The notes below the pieces were generated by a model. The model was not told the DNA's origin. It was given only the letters and a program-made list of their open reading frames with translations, and did not search any database. Positions 16,986 through 24,753 of a stretch of 64,000 bases of DNA are shown piece by piece (the stretch's first letter is position 1; the number at the start of each line of letters is the position of its first letter). Source of the DNA: an uncultured Pelagibacteraceae bacterium (lineage in GTDB: Bacteria; Pseudomonadota; Alphaproteobacteria; Pelagibacterales; Pelagibacteraceae); the NCBI GenBank assembly GCA_902620525.1, contig CACNIK010000004.1, positions 58,354 through 122,353 of the forward strand. Reading direction: 5' to 3'. The position numbers were made by a program, and so were the translations under genes.

Positions 16986-17727
16986 TTCTAATTCTTTTAA
17001 TTAAACTTCTGCTAGTATCAAACAATAGCTTAATATTTATTTTTTTATTTCTATGAATAGATAAACTTTTAACATTTCTTAATTCTACATTATCAGCAAC
17101 AGCTGCTATTGGTCTTTTTTTTGAATTTAAGTTTTTTATTTTTACTATTGACTTATTAGAAATAATTTTTCCTTTCCACCTTCTGGGTCTAAAAGGGCTG
17201 ATAGGAGTAATGGCTAACTTTCCAGAATTTAAAGATAAAATTGGCCCATGAACAGAAAGATTGTATGCGGTGCTCCCAGCAGGTGTTGAAACAAGCACTC
17301 CATCACCGATTAGTTTCTTTATAATTTGTTTTTTTCCTACTGAAATATTAAGAGAGGCAGTTTGTTTACTTTGTCTAAAAATTGAAATTTCATTTATTGC
17401 TAATAATTTTTTTTTCAAACCATTTCCATACGAGCAATTTACAGAGAGGCTACTTATAGTGGTCTTTTTTGATTTTAATATCTTTCGCTCAAGATAATCA
17501 ATGTTTGAATTGTTCATCAAAAATCCGAAGGTTCCACAATTAACACCATAAAATGGCTTATTAAATTTGTAATATTTTTTTAAATTCTTCAACATAAAAC
17601 CGTCACCACCAAAAACAACAATACAAGAAGATTTCAGAGGAGAAAAATTTTTAAATATTTTAGAAAGTTTTTTTTTAAAGTTTTGTGATTTTTTATTTTT
17701 GTCGAAAACGAAATGGAATTTATTCAT
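16951..17727 (-). CDS. nadK: NAD kinase
   Basis: 258 residues with VVFGGDGFML (catalytic GGDG), NCGTFGFLMN, the NE(I) motif in AINEISIFR, and GDGVLVSTPAGSTAYNLSVHGPIL. It phosphorylates NAD to NADP in the cytoplasm. It is the first gene of the minus-strand series nadK-trkH-gpsA-glpK and begins 5 bp after the 3' end of the tRNA-Leu gene, so it may be transcribed together with it. The tail is very basic (IKRIRSEIKRQQSSRR), which is unusual but fits a compact genome with overlapping ends. Confidence 0.93.
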   Translation of the reverse strand: MNKFHFVFDKNKKSQNFKKKLSKIFKNFSPLKSSCIVVFGGDGFMLKNLKKYYKFNKPFYGVNCGTFGFLMNNSNIDYLERKILKSKKTTISSLSVNCSYGNGLKKKLLAINEISIFRQSKQTASLNISVGKKQIIKKLIGDGVLVSTPAGSTAYNLSVHGPILSLNSGKLAITPISPFRPRRWKGKIISNKSIVKIKNLNSKKRPIAAVADNVELRNVKSLSIHRNKKINIKLLFDTSRSLIKRIRSEIKRQQSSRR

Positions 17728-17732
17728 ATTAG

Positions 17733-17818
17733 TGGTGCCCTCGGCCAGACTCGAACTGGCACTCCCAAAAGGGCAAGGATTTTAAGTCCTTTGTGTCTAC
17801 CAATTTCACCACGAGGGC
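17733..17818 (-). tRNA. tRNA-Leu (anticodon UAA)
   Basis: The minus strand folds as a class II tRNA of 86 bases including an encoded CCA. Acceptor stem GCCCTCG pairs with CGAGGGC followed by ACCA; the D arm is GTGGTGAAATTGGTAGACAC; the anticodon stem-loop AAGGACTTAAAATCCTT gives TAA; the long variable arm is GCCCTTTTGGGAGT; the T arm contains GTTCGAGTC. The 5' half of this gene is repeated 6.9 kb away at 24682-24719, so the gene marks one end of a likely inserted segment. Confidence 0.97.
17779..17816. repeat. Direct repeat, copy A (inside tRNA-Leu)
   Basis: 38 bp covering the tRNA-Leu 5' part from acceptor stem through D arm to the anticodon loop. It matches 24682-24719 in the same orientation with one mismatch (G at 17786 versus A at 24689). 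This is the copy inside the intact tRNA. Confidence 0.9.
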
Positions 17819-17896
17819 TTTAGTCATAATTTGTTGATATTGTTAATATATTAATACATTAGAGTTTTAAAGAAATAAAAATAATTTATTTAAGCA

Positions 17897-19105
17897 CTAT
17901 CCTTTAACACTACCAGATGTAAGGCCACTAACCAAATATTTTTCAAAATATACAAAAATAAAAAGTACTGGTAGGGTAACTATAACAGATCCTGCCATTA
18001 AATATTGGCGAGGAGTTTCTGCATCCCCGCTTAAATATTGAATAGCCCTCGATAAAGTAAAAGATTTAGGGCTATCTAAAAACATCAAAGAAAAAAGAAA
18101 TTCATTCCATGCAATCATAAAAACATATAAAGCGACTGATGAAATCGCTGGTAAACTTAATGGAATAATAATTTTTAAAATAATGCCAAACCAATTTTGA
18201 CCATCCATAATACCTGCATCTTCAATTTCTTTAGGAATACTTTTAAAATACCCTTGCAACATATAAATGGCCACTGGAAGAGTCGTAGCGGTATAAACTA
18301 TCAATAGACCAAAAATTGAGTTTCTTAAACCCAGTTGACTAAATACAGTATACAATGGAATTACTAAAACTATCGCTGGAAACATATAAATAATTAAAAT
18401 TGAAGTTGATAAAAAATTTTTACCGAAGAAATTTAACCTAGCAACTGCATAAGCTGCAGGAATTGCAAATAACAATGTAACAATAACTGTTCCGATAGAA
18501 ACAGCTGAACTAATCAATATGTATCTACTAAAGTTATAGGTTTCAAAAATTACAAAATAAGATTTAAATAATTCTGTCAAACTTTTAGAAAAGTCTAAAC
18601 TAAAATCGAGTGGATTGACTAATAAAGCAATTTGAGTTTTAAAGCTTGTTACCAACATAATATAGAACGGAAATAAAATTACAAAAGCAAAAAAAACAAT
18701 TCCAAATAAAGTGGTAAAATCAAAAATAATTTTTTCGGACATGAAATCTTCGGTTAAAGATTTTATATTATATTTTTTTAATTTGTTCGTGAAAAATAAA
18801 ATTGTTAAGAAAACTCCAAATATATACCAATATGGAGATGATTCATTAAAGTAAAAATATAAAAATGAAAATAAAAATGATAATGAAAATATTTTAATTA
18901 AGTGATTAATTCTGTTTCCAATTAACACACATAATAAAGATAGAATAATTCCACTAAAAAAGTTTCCTGTGATATTAAGATTTGTAAAGTTTAAACCCTG
19001 AAGTGTAGACATAATTTTCCAAATTGACAAAATACATGTAAGAAAAAAAGATGAACTGACCAAAAATATTGTTATAGATTTAAATTTCATTTGCTTTTTT
19101 TCCAA
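17897..19105 (-). CDS. Sugar ABC transporter permease, MalG type with extra N-terminal membrane domain
   Basis: 402 residues against about 280 for ordinary MalG-like permeases. The C-terminal 270 residues are a normal permease with the EAA loop EIEDAGIMDGQNWFGIILKIIIPLSLP. The first 130 residues add about four hydrophobic segments (near 9-29, 46-62, 70-85 and 92-106) that I cannot assign to a known family. It overlaps the upstream permease gene by 26 bp from the track start, or 11 bp if the ATG at 19090 is used. It should form the channel with the 419-residue permease. The likely substrate is an alpha-glucoside, judged from the linked phosphorylase. Confidence 0.85.
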   Translation of the reverse strand: MEKKQMKFKSITIFLVSSSFFLTCILSIWKIMSTLQGLNFTNLNITGNFFSGIILSLLCVLIGNRINHLIKIFSLSFLFSFLYFYFNESSPYWYIFGVFLTILFFTNKLKKYNIKSLTEDFMSEKIIFDFTTLFGIVFFAFVILFPFYIMLVTSFKTQIALLVNPLDFSLDFSKSLTELFKSYFVIFETYNFSRYILISSAVSIGTVIVTLLFAIPAAYAVARLNFFGKNFLSTSILIIYMFPAIVLVIPLYTVFSQLGLRNSIFGLLIVYTATTLPVAIYMLQGYFKSIPKEIEDAGIMDGQNWFGIILKIIIPLSLPAISSVALYVFMIAWNEFLFSLMFLDSPKSFTLSRAIQYLSGDAETPRQYLMAGSVIVTLPVLFIFVYFEKYLVSGLTSGSVKG

Positions 19106-20339
19106 TTAATCTAAAATAAATAATCATAAATGCTAAAAGCAACATAACTATAACAATTGAAACAGCTGAACCCATACCAATATCTGAAACAGCAAACCCT
19201 TGCTGATAAACATTTATAGGCAAAGTTCTTGTTCCGGATGCTCCACCAGTTAATAAAAAAATATCTTCAAATTTATTAAAGTTCCAAATAAATCTAATCA
19301 TAAACAAAATAGAAATTATCGCTGTAATTTGAGGAAGTGTAATATGTATAAATTTTTTAACTGGACTTGCTCCATCTACTTCGGCTGCTTCATACAAACT
19401 TTTTGGAATAGCTTGTAATCTTGCTAAGATGAATAGAAAAGCTAGAGGAAAATAACGCCAAATCTCAAAAAATATTACTGTCGTTAATGCCAGCCTTAAT
19501 TTGAAATCAAATCCCAAAATGCTTATTGTAATATATTTTTGGCCTAATAAATTAATTGGTGACTCAATAATATTAAAATTAACCAATAGAGCATTTAAAG
19601 TTCCACTATTAGGATCAAGTAATAATGTCCAAGTATAAGCTAATGCAACAACAGGACCTACATATGGAAAAAGAAGAATGCCACGCATATAAGATCTCCC
19701 TTGAATGTTTTGATTTACCAATTGCGCTGCTAAAATTCCAAAAATTATTGCACCAACTGTACCAAAAAAAGTGAAGTAAAATGTAGTTAAAAGTAAATCA
19801 ATAAAATTATTTTCGTAAAAAACTTTTTTAAAATTTTTTAGAGTAAAATTCGTTGTTAGTAATGGATTATCTGATTTTCCACTTAAAATTGGTTTTTGAG
19901 ATTTTATTGTTTCTTTTTTAATTTTTTCACCATCGATATTTTTTAATATTATTTCAAAATTTTCTTTATATTTCGCTTCCCAATCTCCAAGTTCACAAAT
20001 GATCTTTTTAGATTTAAAATTACATCTTGAATCTAAATTTAATATTGAAGTATTTTTGGGAAATTTATCTTGGAATTTAACATCTCTTATTTCTTGAATT
20101 AATGAACTATTTCTTAATTTATAAACAATTTTTAATTCTGACCCATCATCAGAAATAGATTTAACGATTTTTTTTGCTCTAGGTTCTGGAATTCTTATAT
20201 CTTTTAACTCAATATCTTTAAAACTTATCCAAATATTTGCAAATATTGGAAATAATACTATTGCGAAAACTAATAAAACTGCAGGTAAGACTAAAGTGTA
20301 AGCAGTTCTTTTTTCTAATTTTGATAATGTGTTACTCAT
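19080..20339 (-). CDS. Sugar ABC transporter permease, MalF/UgpA type with periplasmic DUF11-like insert
   Basis: 419 residues. Membrane segment 1 spans about 13-38; residues 41-165 are a hydrophilic insert facing the periplasm; segment 2 begins near 181, and a normal permease core follows with the EAA loop YEAAEVDGASPVKKFIHITLP and FLLTGGASGTRTLPI. The insert reads like a DUF11 / Ig-like repeat: an Asn-turn (YKLRNSS), DKFPKNTSI in place of the D-x-LP-x-G element, and paired cysteines at 106 and 115 around CELGDW. E. coli MalF also has an Ig-like periplasmic loop, but between later segments. The insert may contact the binding protein. It lies 49 bp after the binding-protein gene. Confidence 0.87.
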   Translation of the reverse strand: MSNTLSKLEKRTAYTLVLPAVLLVFAIVLFPIFANIWISFKDIELKDIRIPEPRAKKIVKSISDDGSELKIVYKLRNSSLIQEIRDVKFQDKFPKNTSILNLDSRCNFKSKKIICELGDWEAKYKENFEIILKNIDGEKIKKETIKSQKPILSGKSDNPLLTTNFTLKNFKKVFYENNFIDLLLTTFYFTFFGTVGAIIFGILAAQLVNQNIQGRSYMRGILLFPYVGPVVALAYTWTLLLDPNSGTLNALLVNFNIIESPINLLGQKYITISILGFDFKLRLALTTVIFFEIWRYFPLAFLFILARLQAIPKSLYEAAEVDGASPVKKFIHITLPQITAIISILFMIRFIWNFNKFEDIFLLTGGASGTRTLPINVYQQGFAVSDIGMGSAVSIVIVMLLLAFMIIYFRLIGKKANEI

Positions 20340-20347
20340 AAATAAAA

Positions 20348-20372
20348 AGCGGATAATAAAGTATTATCCGCT
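20348..20372 (-). terminator. Intra-operon hairpin after the sugar-binding-protein gene
   Basis: A perfect 11-bp stem AGCGGATAATA / TATTATCCGCT with a 3-base loop, followed on the minus strand by TTTTTATT. It lies between the binding-protein gene and the first permease gene, the same place as the hairpin in the glycerol operon, and probably lowers permease expression relative to the binding protein. Confidence 0.72.
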
Positions 20373-20388
20373 CTTTATAAAATTATTT

Positions 20389-21711
20389 TTAAAACTTAGC
20401 TAATTCAGCGTTTATTTTTTTAACCGCTTCGTCAACTGAGATTTGATCATCTATATATTCTCTAGTGATTCTATTTAAGAACTGAGAATTAATGATTTTC
20501 GATGCTCTAGAAAGTTCACCTTCTTTAACTCCCCATCTGTTCGCGGTATCTAAACCGGCAACAATGTTATCAATAACATCTGCAGAATAAAGATCAGTCA
20601 ATGGTGCCTTTCTATCAACACCTACAGGTAATTTACTCCATGCTTTCGTGTAAGCACTTGGATCGCTCTTATTTCCTCTTCTTACAGGAAATTTTCCCTC
20701 AGGAGCAATTCCTAATGTTGCTGTATACCCCTCACTCATTGAGTATTCTATGAATTTTTTAGCTTCATCAGTATCTGCATCTGCTGTTATTCCAAAGTAT
20801 CTTACATCGGCCCAAGCAGCTCCTTTTTTATTATTTGGTCCACTAAAATTAGTAATGAAACCAGTTTTAGATGCCAGTTCTGGTGATGTAGGGTCACTAT
20901 TTATTGTTGGAGGAGCAGAATCTCTTAATCCTGCTAATTCATCCATTATAAATGGAGACCAAATAACCATTGGTGTTTTTCCTGCGAAATATAAAGCTCT
21001 AGATTGTTTCCAAAACAATTCTCCAGGAGGACTTGCTTTGGCAATTACTTTGTAAAATTCTAAAGAATTCTTTAAAGCTTTACCTTGCTTTTTAGTTCCA
21101 CCCTTTTTAACAAAGTTAACCCCATTTGCTAAAAGCACATGCTCAAGCACTTGACTCATAAAGTTTTCATCTGTTTTTGTAGCCGCAACAAATCCAAACA
21201 TATCATTACTTGATAATGTATTAACGGCTTTTACTATGTTTGCATATGATGTTGGTGGTTCTAAACCAGCTTTTGCAAATAGATCTTTTCTGTAAACAAC
21301 CATCTGTGTCCATCCATCTACTGGAACGGCTGCAATTTTTCCACCTTGTTTAGCCATATTTAATGCACCTGGTGCAAATGTTTTTTTTCCTAGAGATTTA
21401 ACAACGTCGTTATTTGCATCTATATCTAATATGCCTGCTTCAGCCCATGGTAAAACGTATTGCAAAGTATGATAAATCACATCTGGGAGCTCTCCTGCTG
21501 CTGCTGCTGCGGTAGCTCTTGTTCCAAGGTCTTTTTCTTCAACGGGTATTACTTCAACGCTAATACCTGTTTTTGCTTCAAAAGCCTTAGCCATTGTTTT
21601 TTGTTTTTCCATTCTTTCTGGTTGAACTTCAGTAGTCCAGAACTTTATTCCAGCGTAACTAGAGTTAATAAAAAATGAAAAAGCAAATATGTATATTAAT
21701 ATTTTTCTCAT
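20389..21711 (-). CDS. Sugar ABC transporter substrate-binding protein
   Basis: 440 residues, family 1 extracellular solute-binding protein. A signal peptide covers about 1-20 (MRKILIYIFAFSFFINSSYA, cut before GIKFW). The mature part has the typical ELPDVIYHTLQY region, an aromatic binding element WTQMVVYRKDLF, and PVRRGNKSD near the C-terminal lobe. No lipobox Cys is present, as expected for a Gram-negative soluble binding protein. It is the first gene of a minus-strand operon with both permeases and diverges from the ATPase gene. Substrate is not known; the island's phosphorylase suggests a glucosylated small polyol or acid. Confidence 0.9.
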   Translation of the reverse strand: MRKILIYIFAFSFFINSSYAGIKFWTTEVQPERMEKQKTMAKAFEAKTGISVEVIPVEEKDLGTRATAAAAAGELPDVIYHTLQYVLPWAEAGILDIDANNDVVKSLGKKTFAPGALNMAKQGGKIAAVPVDGWTQMVVYRKDLFAKAGLEPPTSYANIVKAVNTLSSNDMFGFVAATKTDENFMSQVLEHVLLANGVNFVKKGGTKKQGKALKNSLEFYKVIAKASPPGELFWKQSRALYFAGKTPMVIWSPFIMDELAGLRDSAPPTINSDPTSPELASKTGFITNFSGPNNKKGAAWADVRYFGITADADTDEAKKFIEYSMSEGYTATLGIAPEGKFPVRRGNKSDPSAYTKAWSKLPVGVDRKAPLTDLYSADVIDNIVAGLDTANRWGVKEGELSRASKIINSQFLNRITREYIDDQISVDEAVKKINAELAKF

Positions 21712-21716
21712 TGTGA

Positions 21717-21722
21717 CCCCCT
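21717..21722 (-). promoter_or_regulatory. Strong Shine-Dalgarno site of the sugar-binding protein
   Basis: AGGGGG on the minus strand, 5 bases before the ATG at 21711. Like the glpV site, it is an unusual G-run for this genome and suggests high translation of the binding protein. Confidence 0.6.
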
Positions 21723-21748
21723 ATATATTCTATTTATAAAAAAACCTA

Positions 21749-21765
21749 CCAATATTTGCCAATAT
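21749..21765. promoter_or_regulatory. Tandem CCAATAT direct repeat in the divergent control region
   Basis: CCAATAT occurs twice exactly 10 bp apart (21749 and 21759), one DNA turn, in the 167-bp region between the divergent binding-protein and ATPase genes. The spacing suits a regulator contacting one face of the DNA. No regulator gene is linked, so this is only a candidate operator. Confidence 0.25.
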
Positions 21766-21803
21766 AATAAACCCTTTAAAAAAAATATGGCAGGTGTACA
21801 AAT

Positions 21804-21831
21804 TTTACATTAACGTTGTTTTTTGTATAAA
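21804..21831 (+). promoter_or_regulatory. Candidate sigma70 promoter for the sugar ATPase-phosphorylase pair
   Basis: TTTACA, a 16-bp spacer and TATAAA on the plus strand, 48 bp before the ATG of the ATPase gene. Read by eye. Confidence 0.35.
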
Positions 21832-21878
21832 ATAAATTCTAAAACATTAAAATTAAACTCTGGGTTGAAAACTTATTT

Positions 21879-22931
21879 ATGGCTTTTATTGAACTAAAAA
21901 ATATCGAAAAAAGTTTTGGATCAAACAAGGTAATAAATAAATTTGATATTAAAATAAAAGATGGAGAATTTATTGTTTTAGTAGGTCCATCAGGTTGCGG
22001 AAAATCTACACTTTTAAGAATGATCTCAGGTTTAGAAACAGTCGATAAGGGAGAAATTTATTTAGATAACAAGATTATAAATAATCTAGTTCCTTCTAAA
22101 CGTGAAATTGCAATGGTTTTTCAATCCTATGCTTTGTATCCACACATGAGTGTTTTTGAGAATATGGCTTTTGGCTTAAAAATGGAAAAAATTTCAAAAA
22201 GTGAAATTAATCAAAAAGTTAATAATGCTGCTGCAACACTTCAAATAGAGGATTTACTTGAAAGGAAGCCTAAACAGCTATCAGGAGGACAAAAACAAAG
22301 AGTTGCAATCGGAAGAGCTATCACAAGGAGTCCTAAAGTTTTCTTATTTGATGAACCATTATCAAACCTAGATGCTGCTTTAAGATCTGAAATGAGAGTT
22401 GAAATATCTAAACTTCATAAAAAAATGAATTCAAATATAATCTATGTAACGCATGATCAAGTTGAAGCGATGACATTAGCTGATAGAATTGTAGTTCTAA
22501 ACAAAGGAAATATCGAACAATATGGAACACCTAATGAGATTTATTCAGATCCAAATAATATTTTTGTTGCAGAATTTATTGGATCTCCAAAAATGAATAT
22601 AATTAAGATTAATAAAGACTACATTGTTAATTCAAATACTTTTCAATTATTCAATAATAAAATATCTTTTAATAATTTTAAATTTGAAGATGAGATTTAT
22701 ATAGGTATTAGGCCGGAGGATATAAGCTTGGAAAGCAATCGCGAAATCCAGTTAGAAGTAAAAATTGAACTTGTAGAAAATTTGGGTTTTGAAAAAATTA
22801 TTTATTCTAAGATTTCAAATAATCAAATTATAATTAAATCATCTAAAAATATAAATAATGACTCACTCAAAGTTTCATTTTCAAAGGAAAATGTATTTCT
22901 TTTTAATAAGGATAAAAAAAGGATTAGATAA
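21879..22931 (+). CDS. Sugar ABC transporter ATPase (MalK/UgpC type)
   Basis: 350 residues. All nucleotide-binding motifs are standard: Walker [11 protein letters not shown] loop [11 protein letters not shown], signature LSGGQKQR, Walker [14 protein letters not shown] loop [16 protein letters not shown] regulatory domain follows ([12 protein letters not shown]). It would act as a homodimer energising the two permeases encoded divergently. In contrast to GlpS and GlpT, nothing is degenerate. The phosphorylase gene follows after 26 bp, so transport and first catabolic step are probably co-transcribed. Confidence 0.92.
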   Translation: MAFIELKNIEKSFGSNKVINKFDIKIKDGEFIVLVGPSGCGKSTLLRMISGLETVDKGEIYLDNKIINNLVPSKREIAMVFQSYALYPHMSVFENMAFGLKMEKISKSEINQKVNNAAATLQIEDLLERKPKQLSGGQKQRVAIGRAITRSPKVFLFDEPLSNLDAALRSEMRVEISKLHKKMNSNIIYVTHDQVEAMTLADRIVVLNKGNIEQYGTPNEIYSDPNNIFVAEFIGSPKMNIIKINKDYIVNSNTFQLFNNKISFNNFKFEDEIYIGIRPEDISLESNREIQLEVKIELVENLGFEKIIYSKISNNQIIIKSSKNINNDSLKVSFSKENVFLFNKDKKRIR

Positions 22932-22957
22932 GTTCATTTAAATAAAAAATATTATTA

Positions 22958-24679
22958 ATGTTAGCTCAGAATTACAAAAAAAAGATAAGATCAAAACTAA
23001 ATAATATATACAAAAGATCTTTACCTAAAAATGATATTTATAAGTTTGAAGATGAAATTATTCAAATAATTAAAAATTTTAATAAAAAAAATTCAAAAAG
23101 AAAAAAAAATATTTCTGAGAAAACTTCTTTAGTGATTTGTTACGGAGATAGTATTTATTTAAATAAAAAAAGTTCAATTTCATTATTTAAAACTTTTTTT
23201 CAAAAAAAATTAAAAAAATATTTTAATACAATACACTTTTTACCCTTTTATCCTTCGAGTAGTGATAGTGGTTTTTCTGTAAAAGATCATTATAAAATTG
23301 AAAAAAAACTTGGTAGTTGGTCTGATATAAAAAAAATTTCAAAATCTAATGACATTATGGCTGATATGGTCATTAATCACTCATCGGCAAGAGGTCTGTG
23401 GTTTAGAAACTTTTTAAAAAATAAAAGTCCAGGAAAAAATTATTTTTTAAAAATTGACTCTAAATTTAATACTTCAAAAGTAGTTCGACCAAGAGATCAT
23501 AAATTATTAAAAAAAATTAATTTTTTTAACAAAAAAGAATATCTTTGGAGAACCTTTAGTTCAGATCAATTGGATCTAAATTTTAAAAATCCTTCTGTTT
23601 TATTAAGATTTATAAAAATAATGATTAATCTTATTAATCATGGTGTAACTATTTTTAGGCTGGATGCAATTGCATATCTCTGGAAAGAGAGTGGTACAAA
23701 ATGCATTAATTTGAAACAAACGCATGAAATAATTAAACTTTTAAAGCAAATTAGTATTTCACTAAATGTGGAAACCACAATTGTTACTGAAACAAATTTG
23801 CCTGAAAAAGAAAATCTCAGTTATTTTGGTAAAAATGATGAGGCTAATTGGATTTATAATTTTTCTCTCCCACCATTATTGATTCATGCGTTTTTATTTG
23901 AAAATAGTTCATACTTAAATCAATGGAGTAAAAAACTTCCGATTGCAAAAAAAGGAAATAGTTATTTAAATTTTATATCATCTCATGATGGAATAGGTAT
24001 TAGACCCACAGAGGGAATATTTAAGAAAAAAACATTAAACAACTTTCTTAAAAGATTAAAAAAAAATGGATCAAAATTTTCATATAGAAAAGTAAAGAAT
24101 AAGGCAAAAAAAGTCTATGAAGCAAATATAACTGTTTTCGATGCGCTTAAAAAATCAGATACTGATTCTAAAGGTGAATTTCTTTTAGAAAGATACGTTT
24201 CTGCACATTCTATTATTATGTCTTTTGAAGGTATCCCCGCAGTATATTTTAACTCCTTGTTTGGAAAATCTAATGATGAAGCTAAATATATAATAACTGG
24301 AAATAAAAGAGACGTTAACAGATATAAATGGAATTATAAAAATATTTCAAAAAAACTAGATAATAAAAATTCCAAACAAAGTATATTTTTTCAGAAAATT
24401 TCCAATCTGCTTAGTATTAGAAGAAAACAAAAAGCATTTCATCCAAATGCCTCAAGACAGAATATAAACCTTGGCTCAAAAATTTTTTCATTCAAAAGAA
24501 TAAGCATTGATAGAAAACAAACTGTAATTTGTATTACAAATTTGTCATCAATAACCCAAAAAGCGCACCTTGATAAAGTTTATTACAATTGGAAAAATTT
24601 AATTGGATCTAAAATTAAAGTTAACAATAAGCTTTTAATATTAAAACCCTTTGAAACAATTTGGTTAAGCAATAGATAG
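22958..24679 (+). CDS. GH13_18 glucoside phosphorylase, probably glucosylglycerate or glucosylglycerol phosphorylase
   Basis: 573 residues, sucrose-phosphorylase family. Catalytic residues are readable: nucleophile Asp236 in FRLDAI, acid/base Glu278 in VTETN, stabiliser Asp344 in SHDG; FLPFYPSSSDSGFSVKDH and ADMVINHSS are the conserved first blocks. THEIIKLL, TETNLPEKENLSYFG and NFSLPPLLIHA match the branch that holds glucosylglycerate phosphorylases (E. coli YcjM type) and glucosylglycerol phosphorylases, not true sucrose phosphorylase. These enzymes use phosphate to release glucose-1-phosphate and leave glycerate or glycerol. It is intracellular (no signal peptide) and lies next to a dedicated ABC importer. 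Family is sure; the acceptor is not. It is very Lys-rich, as are other proteins here. Confidence 0.85.
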   Translation: MLAQNYKKKIRSKLNNIYKRSLPKNDIYKFEDEIIQIIKNFNKKNSKRKKNISEKTSLVICYGDSIYLNKKSSISLFKTFFQKKLKKYFNTIHFLPFYPSSSDSGFSVKDHYKIEKKLGSWSDIKKISKSNDIMADMVINHSSARGLWFRNFLKNKSPGKNYFLKIDSKFNTSKVVRPRDHKLLKKINFFNKKEYLWRTFSSDQLDLNFKNPSVLLRFIKIMINLINHGVTIFRLDAIAYLWKESGTKCINLKQTHEIIKLLKQISISLNVETTIVTETNLPEKENLSYFGKNDEANWIYNFSLPPLLIHAFLFENSSYLNQWSKKLPIAKKGNSYLNFISSHDGIGIRPTEGIFKKKTLNNFLKRLKKNGSKFSYRKVKNKAKKVYEANITVFDALKKSDTDSKGEFLLERYVSAHSIIMSFEGIPAVYFNSLFGKSNDEAKYIITGNKRDVNRYKWNYKNISKKLDNKNSKQSIFFQKISNLLSIRRKQKAFHPNASRQNINLGSKIFSFKRISIDRKQTVICITNLSSITQKAHLDKVYYNWKNLIGSKIKVNNKLLILKPFETIWLSNR

Positions 24680-24681
24680 AT

Positions 24682-24719
24682 ATTTTAAATCCTTTGTGTC
24701 TACCAATTTCACCACGAGG
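24682..24719. repeat. Direct repeat, copy B: fragment of the tRNA-Leu 5' half
   Basis: 37 of 38 bases identical to 17779-17816 and in the same orientation. It has the acceptor 5' strand, D arm and 5' side of the anticodon arm but no variable arm, T arm or CCA, so it cannot be a working tRNA. It starts 3 bp beyond the phosphorylase stop codon and is followed by 34 bp of AT-rich sequence before the next gene end. Confidence 0.9.
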
Positions 24720-24753
24720 TCATTATTTTTTATTAACATATTTAAGCTAAGTT

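Larger units (their letters stand above)
17779..24719. mobile_element. Putative tRNA-Leu-associated genomic island (glucoside uptake and phosphorolysis)
   Basis: A 6.9-kb block lies between the tRNA-Leu gene and a 38-bp direct copy of its 5' half. Inside are exactly five genes with one theme: two sugar permeases, a binding protein, an ATPase and a GH13_18 phosphorylase. Flanking direct repeats derived from a tRNA are the classic footprint of site-specific integration. There is no integrase, so the block would be immobile now, or was placed by homologous recombination between tRNA sequences. Most islands repeat the 3' end of the tRNA; here it is the 5' half, which is less common. Base composition looks like the rest of the window, so any transfer was from a similar genome or old. 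Confidence 0.5.

Noticed and set aside
22958-24679. True sucrose phosphorylase
   Set aside because: The THEI, TETNLP and FSLPPLL blocks match the glucosylglycerate/glucosylglycerol branch rather than the sucrose-specific enzymes.
24682-24719. Second tRNA-Leu gene
   Set aside because: Only the 5' half is present; there is no variable arm, T arm or CCA, so it is a fragment, listed as a repeat instead.
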